A stretch of DNA of 16,188 bases from Candidatus Aminicenantes bacterium UBA4820 (GTDB lineage Bacteria > Acidobacteriota > UBA4820). Shown here piece after piece: positions 1 to 7,970 of this stretch (position 1 is the stretch's first letter; each line of letters opens with the position of its first letter). The notes below the pieces were generated by a model that saw only the letters and a list, made by a program, of their open reading frames with translations, had not been told where the DNA came from and searched no databases. The stretch is from NCBI GenBank assembly GCA_002402325.1, contig DHFQ01000001.1, forward strand, positions 5,240 to 21,427, in the 5' to 3' direction. Position numbers and translations under genes: made by a program.

Positions 1-2006
1 GGACACCATGCAACGGGTAGGAAATCGCCAGAGAGATATTGAAGGTCGGGAAGTCCATCGGGGCAATCACCAGGGGAAGGACAGGGGTCGCCATTAATCT
101 GAAGCCCATTATAACTTTCAACATCAATGAAGGATGGCGGATGAATTCCTCCATCTCCATAAACCAAAGTGGCATCGTCAGATTGGATGTCGCTTTCCTT
201 TAAAAGATTTATGAGTGCTTTTCGGAAGCAGGATGTTGCCTCACTTATATCATTTGTTGCAAATTCTAAAGTGCAATTATTAGCGGAATCAGGACTGTAA
301 ATTCCCACTCCATCAAATGTTTCAAAAACCCTTGCAGAATACCCGAGGTCATCAATTAACCCATCCCCATCATCGTCAATTCCGTTGAGTTCAGGGCAGG
401 GTTCTGTGTCGCATTTAGCCCTATTTTCTGCATCTTCCTCTGGTTCAAGCCAGGTCTTTATATCACCAAGATTACCAACACTAATTGGGTTTGAAGCATT
501 AACATCTTCATAAATACGACCTGTTATTGCACAGGCGCGCCATAAATGGAAAAGGGCAGAAAGAGCGTAAGCGTCAGTTCTATCCCAGTAAGATTGCTCA
601 AAAGTATAGACTGGTTCATCAGCCTCAAGGCGAGAAGAATTGGACTTTGGGGTTGCAGAGTAAGATAGATTTATCAATTGGGATGGTGGCATCGCGGGAT
701 TGACAAGGCCGAAAAGCGGTTTGAATAAAACATCTGGTGCTAATCCAGTTATGTTCACAAATGGAGTTGTCTCTGTTTCTTCAAGCCAGATACAGAATTT
801 TGGGAATTGGAACTCCCACGCAGTATTTGGTTCACTCAAAGCCCACTCAGATAGGTGTTCCATCCTCGCAATTTGCTCATCGGTAAAATTCTTCCAGTCA
901 AGCATTGTGTCTCTGTATCTCTTTGATCCCGGTGTCTCAAAAAGCGTTTGATAATTTTGAAGAGTGTAGCCTGTTTCAGCAATTGTTGATGCAAGAAGTG
1001 CATTAAGATAATAGATGTTTCTATCTGGCTCTGAGGCAAGGTTGTATGGACTTGAAGGACTAACCCTCTCTTCTGCCTCTTCAAAATAGACAAGTGCGGT
1101 CTGCCACTCTGTTGTTTTTGAACAGTTTCCTGATGAGACTACGGGTTTTCCAAGGTCATCTATCAATTCCTGAGCGGTGTTTAATGCAATGAGGGTTTTA
1201 TCAAAAGTTGGATCTCCACCAGCCACTCCTGAAGCGTCCGTTGCCCTGAATTTATATTTAATCTCACCTGTTGTATTTGCAAAATCCCACCTTGTATAAC
1301 CAAGATGGTTACGAACATAAAGAGGAGAAGAGGCTGTTGGTGGTGTTCCCGGATTTTCGGGGGCATCCATTGAAGATGGAAGTGCAACAGAATATAGTTT
1401 TCCATCGGTAGTATTAGTATCTAATGAGTCTGATTCAGAAAGTGGAATAACCTCTCCTGAATCCTCATAATCTCCATCACCGTTACGATCAAGGAGTAAA
1501 TCTATTGTTGTTGGGAAAAGCCCTCCTGAACTTGTCAATTTTACCCAGAACTCGCAAGCATCACCGCTTATTGTCAAATCTTCAATTCCGTCATTATAAT
1601 CTTCAACCGGTGTGGGATAAAACCCATCATCAAGAAGATCATTGTTTATCTCTGACCATGATAATATAAGACTAGGCGAAACAACCTTTACATCATAGAA
1701 TATTAATGGTGCTTCAATATCTGTGTCTGTAATCGTCAGTTCAGTCAAAGACCTCCACGGTGAACCAGAGACAAGAGTTTGAGCATCTGTGCTTTTTCTT
1801 ACTTCATAAGTTTGACCGGTAAAAGGACCTTGCGTCCAGTAAAGAACAGCGTCTGTATCGCTTCCCGGCTTGTTTTTGGTAAGAAATAACTGAACATCTT
1901 GTGAATAGGTTACTATACTTGCATCAAATACCAGAAGAATGGCGATAAACATTAAAAAAACCAATTGTCCTGAAAAACTCTTTTTTACTACCCGTCCAAT
2001 AGCCAT
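1..2006 (-). CDS. Large exported protein with calcium-loop (MopE-type) motif, 3'-truncated by window edge
   Basis: An uninterrupted frame of 668 codons runs from ATG at 2006 to the left edge without a stop, so the C-terminus is missing. The start follows a strong AAGGGGGA ribosome site. The N-terminus looks like a signal peptide: R5, K8 and K9, then a hydrophobic core at about 14-27 (LVFLMFIAILLVF), so export is inferred. After it come beta-rich, Thr/Ser/Asp-rich segments (about 40-270, possibly fibronectin-like, not certain), with an EF-hand-like loop at 173-185 (DRNGDGDYEDSGE). A more helical stretch follows at about 270-400, with evenly spaced Tyr, Leu and Ala. A second acidic loop at 541-553 (NGIDDDGDGLIDD) matches the putative metal-binding motif of MopE-type and other surface proteins. 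Cysteines cluster around it (CDTEPCPELN) and near the visible end (CPSPGDCPD), suggesting disulfides outside the cytoplasm. The function is unknown; a surface or cell-wall-associated calcium-binding protein is the best inference. Confidence 0.85.
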   Translation of the reverse strand, partial: MAIGRVVKKSFSGQLVFLMFIAILLVFDASIVTYSQDVQLFLTKNKPGSDTDAVLYWTQGPFTGQTYEVRKSTDAQTLVSGSPWRSLTELTITDTDIEAPLIFYDVKVVSPSLILSWSEINNDLLDDGFYPTPVEDYNDGIEDLTISGDACEFWVKLTSSGGLFPTTIDLLLDRNGDGDYEDSGEVIPLSESDSLDTNTTDGKLYSVALPSSMDAPENPGTPPTASSPLYVRNHLGYTRWDFANTTGEIKYKFRATDASGVAGGDPTFDKTLIALNTAQELIDDLGKPVVSSGNCSKTTEWQTALVYFEEAEERVSPSSPYNLASEPDRNIYYLNALLASTIAETGYTLQNYQTLFETPGSKRYRDTMLDWKNFTDEQIARMEHLSEWALSEPNTAWEFQFPKFCIWLEETETTPFVNITGLAPDVLFKPLFGLVNPAMPPSQLINLSYSATPKSNSSRLEADEPVYTFEQSYWDRTDAYALSALFHLWRACAITGRIYEDVNASNPISVGNLGDIKTWLEPEEDAENRAKCDTEPCPELNGIDDDGDGLIDDLGYSARVFETFDGVGIYSPDSANNCTLEFATNDISEATSCFRKALINLLKESDIQSDDATLVYGDGGIHPPSFIDVESYNGLQINGDPCPSPGDCPDGLPDLQYLSGDFLPVAWC

Positions 2007-2030
2007 CGTTTCCCCCTTTCATACAAAAAT

Positions 2031-2050
2031 AGACACTAATTTTAGTGTCT
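2031..2050. repeat. Perfect 9-bp inverted repeat (operator or leader hairpin)
   Basis: AGACACTAA and TTAGTGTCT are perfect reverse complements separated by two T residues. The repeat ends 24 bases before the ATG of the exported-protein gene. Read on the minus strand, the stem is followed by ATTTTTGTAT, so it could be either a protein-binding palindrome or a weak leader hairpin with a short U-run. I cannot tell which. The symmetry is seen directly; a regulatory role is inferred. Confidence 0.6.
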
Positions 2051-2286
2051 AAAAAAACAACTTTATTACAAAAAAACTACTCTATCTTTTTTAAAAATAG
2101 TGATAGTTCCTCTGCTTTGCTGTTTTTCAAAAGGGAATGTTCTCTCCAAAGAAACCTCTCTTTCAATGGGATTGACCCATCATCCCAACTTAACAATACC
2201 ACCAAAAAACTATTTTGTCAAGTTACCATAAATTACTTGCTTTTAATCTCAAAAAATGGTAAAAAAATAATACCTGGAGGGATCAA
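2051..2286. other. Divergent intergenic spacer, AT-rich, no gene supported
   Basis: This spacer separates the exported-protein gene (minus) from cstA (plus) and must hold the cstA promoter. The best hexamers on the plus strand are TTGTCA at 2215-2220 and TTTAAT at 2242-2247, but the 21-base gap is too long for a standard sigma-70 promoter, so I do not call one. A short open frame of about 80 codons with a GTG at 2045 crosses the spacer. It starts inside the palindrome, lacks a ribosome site and looks like non-coding AT-rich sequence. Confidence 0.5.
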
Positions 2287-4131
2287 ATGAATGGCGTTAC
2301 ATTGATGTTGACAGCTTTACTCATCTATGTTCTTGGTTACAGATTTTACAGCGCATTTATTTCTGCAAAGGTTTTGACTTTAAACGATGAAAATATTACT
2401 CCCGCTCATAAATTCAAGGATGGTCATAACTTTGTTCCTATGAATAAGTGGATTTTATTTGGACACCATTTTGCGGCGATTGCTGGCGCTGGTCCTCTTG
2501 TTGGTCCTGTACTTGCAGCACAATTTGGTTATGCCCCCGGATTTTTCTGGCTTGTTCTTGGGGCTGTTCTTGCCGGGTGTGTCCACGATTTTGTAACACT
2601 TGTTGCTTCAGTTCGCCACAACGGAAGGTCAATTGCAGAAATAGCGAGGGAAGAAATTGGGAAAGTTTCAGGAATCACATCTTCAATAGCGGTGCTTTTC
2701 ATTGTTACTATCGCGCTTGCAGGTTTGGGGCTTGTTGTTGTCAACGCCCTTGCAGAAAGTCCGTGGGGAACTTTCACGATAGCGATGACAATTCCAATAG
2801 CGATAGGAATGGGGCTTTATATGTTCAAAATTAAGCCTGGTTCAATTGTTGGACCAAGTGTAATAGGTGTGATTCTTCTTATTGCCTGTGTAGTTGGAGG
2901 AAGGTGGATCGCAATTTCACAAGTAGCAAAGTATTTTACATTCAACCACCACGAGCTTACAGTTCTTATGGCTTTGTATGGATTTGCTGCTTCTGTTCTT
3001 CCTGTGTGGCTTCTTCTTGCACCGAGGGATTATCTTTCCTGTTATATGAAACTTGGGACAGTTTTTGCTCTTGTTGTTGGAGTTTTAGTAGTAAATCCTG
3101 ATCTCAAAATGCCCGCAATCACAGAGTTTGCAAAGGGAGGAGGACCTATAGTTCCGGGAAAACTTTTCCCATTCGTTTTTATAACGATTGCCTGCGGGGC
3201 GATTTCAGGATTTCATTCCCTTGTCTCTTCTGGAACCACTCCTAAAATGATTGATAAAGAAAGCCACACAAGATTCATTGGCTATGGCGGAATGGTTATG
3301 GAAAGCCTCGTTGGTGTCGTTGCCCTGATTGCGGCGTGCGCCTTATATCCCGGAGATTACTTTGCGATAAATCTTCCAGTTGAAGTGTTTGAGAAACTCG
3401 GGATTGAAGCGGTCAACCTTCAAGAATTGAGTAAAGAGGTGGGTGAAAATGTTCAGGGCAGGTCAGGAGGGGCAGTTTCCCTTGCTGTTGGTATGGCTCA
3501 GATTTTTTCATCAATTCCGGGAATGAAGAGTTTGATGAGTTACTGGTACCATTTTGCAATTATGTTTGAGGCTCTATTTATTTTGACGACGATTGATGCT
3601 GGAACGAGGATTGGAAGGTTTTTATTGCAGGAATTTTTGGGCAATTTTAACAAGAAATTCTCAAACACATCCTGGCTTCCCGGTTCACTGTTGACAACAA
3701 CCGTGATCGTCTTTTTGTGGGCATACTTTATCTACACAGGTTCAGTTTCAACGATCTGGCCAATGTTTGGGATAGCGAATCAACTTCTTGCGACCTGCGC
3801 CCTTGCGATAGGAACAACATTTATAGTAAATTCAGGAAAGAAAAAATATTTCTCTGTTACCTTTTTTCCAATGTGCTTTGTGGCTATAACAACTTTATCC
3901 GCGGGGTATCTGTCAATAAGAGATAATTTTCTCCCTCTAACAAAAATAAGAGACAAGGCTCTTCAAGGTTATCTTAATTCTGCCCTCGTTGCTGTGATGA
4001 TGTTGTCAGTCATAATCATCATTATTGATAGTTTAAGAAGATGTATCGCCACTTTGAGAGGAAAGCCTCTTCCTCCAAAATCTTCCGGGAAACCAGAAGT
4101 CAAAGAGGGCGTGGTGGATAGATGTTGTTAA
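2287..4131 (+). CDS. cstA: CstA-family carbon starvation / pyruvate-peptide transporter
   Basis: A 614-residue polytopic inner-membrane protein of the CstA family. In E. coli, members import pyruvate and have also been linked to peptide use. The family signature is clear near the N-terminus (FGHHFAAIAGAGPLVGPVLA at about 58-77), followed by the glycine-rich PGFFWLVLGAVLAGCVHDF helix. Many hydrophobic segments continue to a last helix rich in Val and Ile shortly before the basic C-terminal tail. It is shorter than E. coli CstA (about 700 residues), as are many non-enterobacterial members. A GGAGGG ribosome site sits five bases before the ATG. The gene is first of a two-gene plus-strand unit: the radical SAM ATG follows its stop after six bases. 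Substrate choice (pyruvate or peptides) cannot be read from the sequence. Confidence 0.93.
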   Translation: MNGVTLMLTALLIYVLGYRFYSAFISAKVLTLNDENITPAHKFKDGHNFVPMNKWILFGHHFAAIAGAGPLVGPVLAAQFGYAPGFFWLVLGAVLAGCVHDFVTLVASVRHNGRSIAEIAREEIGKVSGITSSIAVLFIVTIALAGLGLVVVNALAESPWGTFTIAMTIPIAIGMGLYMFKIKPGSIVGPSVIGVILLIACVVGGRWIAISQVAKYFTFNHHELTVLMALYGFAASVLPVWLLLAPRDYLSCYMKLGTVFALVVGVLVVNPDLKMPAITEFAKGGGPIVPGKLFPFVFITIACGAISGFHSLVSSGTTPKMIDKESHTRFIGYGGMVMESLVGVVALIAACALYPGDYFAINLPVEVFEKLGIEAVNLQELSKEVGENVQGRSGGAVSLAVGMAQIFSSIPGMKSLMSYWYHFAIMFEALFILTTIDAGTRIGRFLLQEFLGNFNKKFSNTSWLPGSLLTTTVIVFLWAYFIYTGSVSTIWPMFGIANQLLATCALAIGTTFIVNSGKKKYFSVTFFPMCFVAITTLSAGYLSIRDNFLPLTKIRDKALQGYLNSALVAVMMLSVIIIIIDSLRRCIATLRGKPLPPKSSGKPEVKEGVVDRCC

Positions 4132-4137
4132 ATCCTT

Positions 4138-5385
4138 ATGCCTCTTAATTTTCTTTTTGTTAATCCTCCGATTTATGATTTTACTGCCTACGATTTCTGG
4201 TTAAAGCCTTATGGACTTTTAAAAGTTGCTGGAGCGCTAAAAGGAAATAAAATTTACTATTTCAATTTTCTTGGGGAAAAATATAAAAAGAAAATTAAAG
4301 AGGACGGAAGGGGAAATTTTATTAAAACTAAGGTGCAAAAGCCTCAAAGTCTTTCTGATATTCCAAAACCATATTTTAGATACGGTGCACCAAAAGAGGA
4401 GTTTGAGAATTTCATAAAAGGAATAAAATCTCTTGATGCAATTTTTATTACCTCTTCAATGACTTACTGGTACAACGGTATAAAAGAAGTTATAGAGCAG
4501 GTGAGAAGAAATCATAAGTACGCAAAAATATTTCTTGGAGGAATTTATGCAACTTTAATGTTTGAACACGCTAATAATCTTGAAGTTGATCTGGCAGTAA
4601 AGGGAAGCGATTTAACTCCTTTAGAAAATGTTTTGGGAATCAAATTGAAAGAAAAATTGGCGGATTGGTCTCTGGAAAAAGGAAGCGGTTCGGGAGTAAT
4701 CACAATTTCAAGAGGATGTCCGTTTTCCTGTTCATATTGCGCAATTAAAGAGATAGAGAAAGGATTTTCTTTCAAAGAAGAGATTCTTGTTGAAAAAGAG
4801 TTCCAATCACTTTTTTTAGCAAAAATAAAAAATGTTGCGTTTTATGATGATGCACTTCTTTACAATTTTCACAAAGGGCTTGAAAAAGTTTTAAAAATCG
4901 TGAAAGGCAGAGAGTTCCTTTTTCATACGCCAAATGGATTAAATGCTAAGTTTTTAACTAAAGAAGTAGCGAGGACACTCAAAGAGGCAAACTTTAAAAA
5001 TCTATTTCTATCTCTTGAAAGTGTTGATGATGGTTTTCTTGAAGAGAGTGGAAACAAAGTTAATAGAGATGATTTTTTAAATGCTCTTGAAAATTTATTT
5101 TCAGCGGGTTTTGGCAAGGAGTCAATTTCTGCTTACATTCTTTTAGGGCATCCCGATATTGGAGAAGAGTCAATAAAAGATTCAATCTTATTTTTAAAAA
5201 ATCTGGGCATAAAGCCATACCTTGCTGAATTTTCGCCAATTCCAGAAACGAGGGATTCTTATAAGTGTGAAAAATATGGAAGTTTAAAAGAGCCTTTAAA
5301 CCACAACAAAGTAGCCTTTTCAATAAGAGTGTTGGGTCTTAAGAAATACCAGAAATTAAAATCCTTAGCAAGGTTGAAAGAGTAA
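4138..5385 (+). CDS. Radical SAM protein with N-terminal cobalamin-binding-like domain, function unknown
   Basis: A 415-residue protein. The N-terminus (FLFVNPPIYDF, LKPYGLLKVAGAL) and the segment at about 102-145 (ITSSMTYWYNGIKEVI, then LGGIYATLMFEHA) resemble the Rossmann-type B12-binding domain in front of many class B radical SAM enzymes, although no DxHxxG histidine loop is evident. The iron-sulfur motif is CPFSCSYC with cysteines at 194, 198 and 201, the standard CxxxCxxC spacing. It is followed by VAFYDDALLYN, a feature I associate with an uncharacterised subgroup. The ATG is the first in-frame start after a stop, six bases past the cstA stop. No good ribosome site is near it, so translation is probably coupled to cstA. 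The reaction is unknown; methyl transfer or C-C bond chemistry are the family options. Confidence 0.85.
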   Translation: MPLNFLFVNPPIYDFTAYDFWLKPYGLLKVAGALKGNKIYYFNFLGEKYKKKIKEDGRGNFIKTKVQKPQSLSDIPKPYFRYGAPKEEFENFIKGIKSLDAIFITSSMTYWYNGIKEVIEQVRRNHKYAKIFLGGIYATLMFEHANNLEVDLAVKGSDLTPLENVLGIKLKEKLADWSLEKGSGSGVITISRGCPFSCSYCAIKEIEKGFSFKEEILVEKEFQSLFLAKIKNVAFYDDALLYNFHKGLEKVLKIVKGREFLFHTPNGLNAKFLTKEVARTLKEANFKNLFLSLESVDDGFLEESGNKVNRDDFLNALENLFSAGFGKESISAYILLGHPDIGEESIKDSILFLKNLGIKPYLAEFSPIPETRDSYKCEKYGSLKEPLNHNKVAFSIRVLGLKKYQKLKSLARLKE

Positions 5386-5399
5386 AATCGTAAAATCTT

Positions 5400-6023
5400 T
5401 TAAAATTGCAGGGATTGATAGATTCTAAGAAGTTCTTTGTAGGTTTTTGCCCCATTTTCTTTAAAAATTGAAATGGCTGAAATTGATGAAAATCCCCTTT
5501 GCCATAATTGTTCAGCGGTTGAAAGTGTGATTCCGCCAATTGCAACAACGGGATGTGGACTTTCTTTGATAACTTTTTTTTGAGTCTTAATTGGAACTAT
5601 TGGGTGGGGGTTTTCTTTTGTTGTGGTTTGAAATATGGGTCCCAAAGCAATGTAGTATGGTGATTTTGAAAAATAAAATTTTGCCTCTTTGTAGGAATGG
5701 GTTGAAACACCAATGAGGGGCTTTTTGCCCAAAAGTTTTTTTACTTCACAAAATGGTATGTCTTTATCTCCAATGTGTAGACATTTTGCATTTAGAATAT
5801 ATGCTATGTCAGCCCTATCATTTATCACAAGGGTTGCTTTGTAACTTTCACAAATTTTTAAAAGTTTTTCAGAATTAGAAAATAGTTCAAAATCATTTTT
5901 CTCTTTTTCTCTGTATTGCAAAAATTTTGCACCCTGATCAAGGAGTGATTTAAACCACTTCTCAATGTTTTTGAAGTCAAGGTTTGAGGGCGATATTGGA
6001 TAAATTGGTTCAATTATTTTCAT
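5400..6023 (-). CDS. thiE: Thiamine phosphate synthase
   Basis: A 207-residue TIM-barrel enzyme that joins HMP pyrophosphate to thiazole phosphate to form thiamine phosphate. Family motifs appear in order: QYREK (36-40), INDRADIA (67-74), HIGDKD (83-88), GVSTHS (105-110), GPIFQTTTK (128-136) and the phosphate-binding AIGGIT (161-166). The usual HxGQxD motif reads HIGDKD, an Asp for Gln swap, while the Mg-binding Asp is kept. Length is normal. Its ATG shares one base with the accC stop (TAATG), so it is the third gene of accB-accC-thiE and likely translated by coupling. No other thiamine gene is in the window. Its stop lies only 14 bases from the stop of the convergent radical SAM gene. TenI, a related fold that lacks synthase activity, is less likely because the catalytic motifs are present. 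Confidence 0.9.
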   Translation of the reverse strand: MKIIEPIYPISPSNLDFKNIEKWFKSLLDQGAKFLQYREKEKNDFELFSNSEKLLKICESYKATLVINDRADIAYILNAKCLHIGDKDIPFCEVKKLLGKKPLIGVSTHSYKEAKFYFSKSPYYIALGPIFQTTTKENPHPIVPIKTQKKVIKESPHPVVAIGGITLSTAEQLWQRGFSSISAISIFKENGAKTYKELLRIYQSLQF

Positions 6024-7360
6024 TATCTTGAAAGAAGTTCCTCAAGAAATTTTGTTGAGATTTTTCCCATTTTGAATTTTCTATTTTCAAGAATTTTTAG
6101 ATGGAGAGGAATGTTTGTTTTAATCCCCTCAATTATAAATGATTCAAGAGCCCTTTTCATTCTCGAAATACAATCCTGCCTCGTTGGTGCTCTCGTTACA
6201 AGTTTTGCTATCAAAGAGTCATAGTATGGAGAAATCACACAACCGGTGTAAGCCGCTGTGTCGACCCTTACACCTGGACCACCGGGAGTATGAAATGTGG
6301 TTATCTTTCCGGGATTTGGTGTGAAATAAAACGGGTCTTCAGCATTGATTCTACATTCCATCGCATGTCCAACTATTTTGATCTCTTTTTGTTTGTAAAT
6401 CATTTTGTCCCCGCAGGCTGAAAGAATCTGTGAAATTAAAAGATCAATGTTGGTGATGTTTTCTGTTACGGGATGCTCAACTTGAATCCTTGTGTTCATC
6501 TCCATAAAATAAAAATTCCCGTTGTCATAAAGGAATTCCATCGTCCCTGCATTCTGGTAGTTGACGAACTTTGCCCCTCTAACAGCGGTTTCGCAAATCT
6601 GTTTTCTTAAGGCAGGAGTTAGAGCCGGAGATGGTGCCTCTTCAATTAGTTTTTGGTGCCTTCTCTGAATGGAACACTCTCTTTCATTCAAATGAATAAT
6701 GTTTCCATACTTATCACCTAAAATCTGAACTTCTATGTGTCTTGGATTTTCGAGATATTTTTCAAGGTATAAAGAATCATCATTGAAAGAAGCCATCGCT
6801 TCACTTCTGGCAAGGTTGAAGGCATCTTTCATTTCATTCTCTGAATAGACAACCCTCATACCTTTCCCACCACCGCCTGAAGACGCTTTTAAAATTACAG
6901 GAAAAGTAATATCTTTTGCGATTGAAATTGCCTCATCAAGACTTTTTACTGGTCCATCTGAGCCGGGAATGACTGGAACTCCCGCCTTTTTCATCGTTTT
7001 TTTTGCTTCTGACTTATTTCCCATCAAGGCTATGACTTCAGGAGAAGGACCTATAAAGGTTATGTTGCAAGCCCTGCATATTTCAGCAAATTCAGGGTTT
7101 TCGGATAAAAAGCCATAACCTGGATGAATGGCATCAGCATTGGAGATTTCTGCCGCGGCGATTATGGCAGGAATTTTTAAATATGATTGACTGCTTAAAG
7201 CGGGGCCTATGCAAACGCTCTCATCTGCAAAACGAACATGTAAAGAATCAGCATCGATATCGCTATGAACAGCAACAGATTTGATCCCCAACTCTTTGCA
7301 AGCCCAGATCACCCTTAAGGCTATTTCGCCTCTATTTGCAACGAGAATCTTCCTGAACAT
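6023..7360 (-). CDS. accC: Acetyl-CoA carboxylase, biotin carboxylase subunit
   Basis: A 445-residue ATP-grasp enzyme that carboxylates biotin on BCCP with bicarbonate and ATP, the first half-reaction of malonyl-CoA synthesis. Visible motifs: the N-terminal KILVANRGEIALR, HPGYGFLSENPEFA (79-92), the glycine-rich ATP loop GGGGKGMR (162-169), ERECSIQRRHQKLIEEAPSP (227-246), and the metal and bicarbonate site with E275, E287, N289 and R291 in MEMNTRIQVEHPVTE. Length matches E. coli AccC (449). ATG at 7360 follows the accB stop by two bases, with GGGA upstream. The accA and accD carboxyltransferase genes are not in the window. A pyruvate carboxylase A subunit has a similar sequence, but the direct link to a BCCP of AccB type favours acetyl-CoA carboxylase. 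Confidence 0.95.
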   Translation of the reverse strand: MFRKILVANRGEIALRVIWACKELGIKSVAVHSDIDADSLHVRFADESVCIGPALSSQSYLKIPAIIAAAEISNADAIHPGYGFLSENPEFAEICRACNITFIGPSPEVIALMGNKSEAKKTMKKAGVPVIPGSDGPVKSLDEAISIAKDITFPVILKASSGGGGKGMRVVYSENEMKDAFNLARSEAMASFNDDSLYLEKYLENPRHIEVQILGDKYGNIIHLNERECSIQRRHQKLIEEAPSPALTPALRKQICETAVRGAKFVNYQNAGTMEFLYDNGNFYFMEMNTRIQVEHPVTENITNIDLLISQILSACGDKMIYKQKEIKIVGHAMECRINAEDPFYFTPNPGKITTFHTPGGPGVRVDTAAYTGCVISPYYDSLIAKLVTRAPTRQDCISRMKRALESFIIEGIKTNIPLHLKILENRKFKMGKISTKFLEELLSR

Positions 7361-7362
7361 TA

Positions 7363-7869
7363 TCAGATTCCCGTATCAATAATCATAATAGTTTCGCCGT
7401 ACTCTACAGGCTCTGCGTTTTGAACTCTTATTTCAAGAACTTTTCCGTCGACCTCTGATTCAATCTCATTCATAAGTTTCATTGCTTCAATAATGCAAAG
7501 AGTCTGACCTTTTTTGACTATGTCTCCAACCTTTACAAAGGGTTCAGCATTTGGCGCTGGTGCCCTATAAAATGTTCCAACCATTGGAGACTTAACCTCA
7601 AAATCTGTGGATTTGATTTCGGTCATTTTTTCTTCCACTTTTGCAATTTCACTATTTGTTTGAACTGATTCTCGTTCTAAAACAGATGTCGCTGGAACTA
7701 CGGGAGAAGTGTGAATTACAGGGTTAACGCTTTGTGGTTTTTTTAGTTTAAGGTGAATGTCCTTATATGAAACTTCAATCTCTTCAAGAGAACTTCTTTC
7801 AAGCATCTCTATCAATTTTTTTATCTTGTCGAGATTCAAACCTTTATCATTTTGATTTTTCTCAACCAT
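7363..7869 (-). CDS. accB: Biotin carboxyl carrier protein of acetyl-CoA carboxylase
   Basis: A 168-residue BCCP. The N-terminal part (about 12-45) shows the AccB pattern IKKLIEMLERSSLEEIEVSYKD in slightly longer form. It is followed by a flexible, Pro/Val/Ser/Thr-rich linker at about 46-88, then a biotinyl domain opening with SPMVGTFYRAPAPNAEPFV. The biotin site is EAMKLMNEIE with K131 as the modified lysine. The domain order and the 'thumb' segment near YRAPAP are those of AccB rather than a transcarboxylase carrier. ATG at 7869 has AAAGGA seven bases upstream, and a strong promoter lies immediately before it. It is first in accB-accC-thiE; each junction is two bases or an overlap, implying one transcript. 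Confidence 0.95.
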   Translation of the reverse strand: MVEKNQNDKGLNLDKIKKLIEMLERSSLEEIEVSYKDIHLKLKKPQSVNPVIHTSPVVPATSVLERESVQTNSEIAKVEEKMTEIKSTDFEVKSPMVGTFYRAPAPNAEPFVKVGDIVKKGQTLCIIEAMKLMNEIESEVDGKVLEIRVQNAEPVEYGETIMIIDTGI

Positions 7870-7890
7870 ATCAAAATCCTTTCCACTATA

Positions 7891-7919
7891 ATCATAGATT
7901 AAAACTTAAATTGTGTCAA
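7891..7919 (-). promoter_or_regulatory. Sigma-70 promoter for accB-accC-thiE
   Basis: On the minus strand, a consensus TTGACA (7914-7919) is followed after exactly 17 bases by TATGAT (7891-7896), five of six matches to the -10 consensus. Transcription should start near 7884, giving a leader of about 15 bases with the AAAGGA ribosome site inside it. The element lies in the 101-base spacer divergent from the lipoate-type gene. Confidence 0.75.
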
Positions 7920-7959
7920 AGAAATTTGTTATTAAGCAAAACTTATTTTAAACTTAATT

Positions 7960-7964
7960 GGGAG
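7960..7964 (+). promoter_or_regulatory. Ribosome binding site fixing the lipoate-type gene's TTG start
   Basis: GGGAG at 7960-7964 is spaced six bases from TTG at 7971. The open frame extends upstream into accB antisense, but this is the only well-placed ribosome site, and the conserved protein sequence begins only after it. Confidence 0.65.
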
Positions 7965-7970
7965 AAAAGA

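Noticed and set aside
2168..2188. TGGGAT...ATCCCA short inverted repeat in the cstA spacer
   Set aside because: A six-base arm with a nine-base loop and no T-run or conserved context; likely chance.
2215..2247. TTGTCA and TTTAAT as a cstA promoter
   Set aside because: The gap of 21 bases is too long for sigma-70, and no extended -10 is in register.
2045..2290. Open frame of 81 codons on the plus strand before cstA
   Set aside because: It starts with GTG inside the palindrome, has no ribosome site, its end overlaps the cstA start, and its composition is that of AT-rich spacer.
5282..5301. GTTTAAA-TTTAAAC inverted repeat as a terminator for thiE
   Set aside because: The stem is A/T-only apart from one pair and no T-run follows directly on either strand.
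7767..7970. N-terminal extension of the lipoate-type gene
   Set aside because: It overlaps accB antisense and shows no family similarity; GGGAG with the TTG at 7971 explains the start better.
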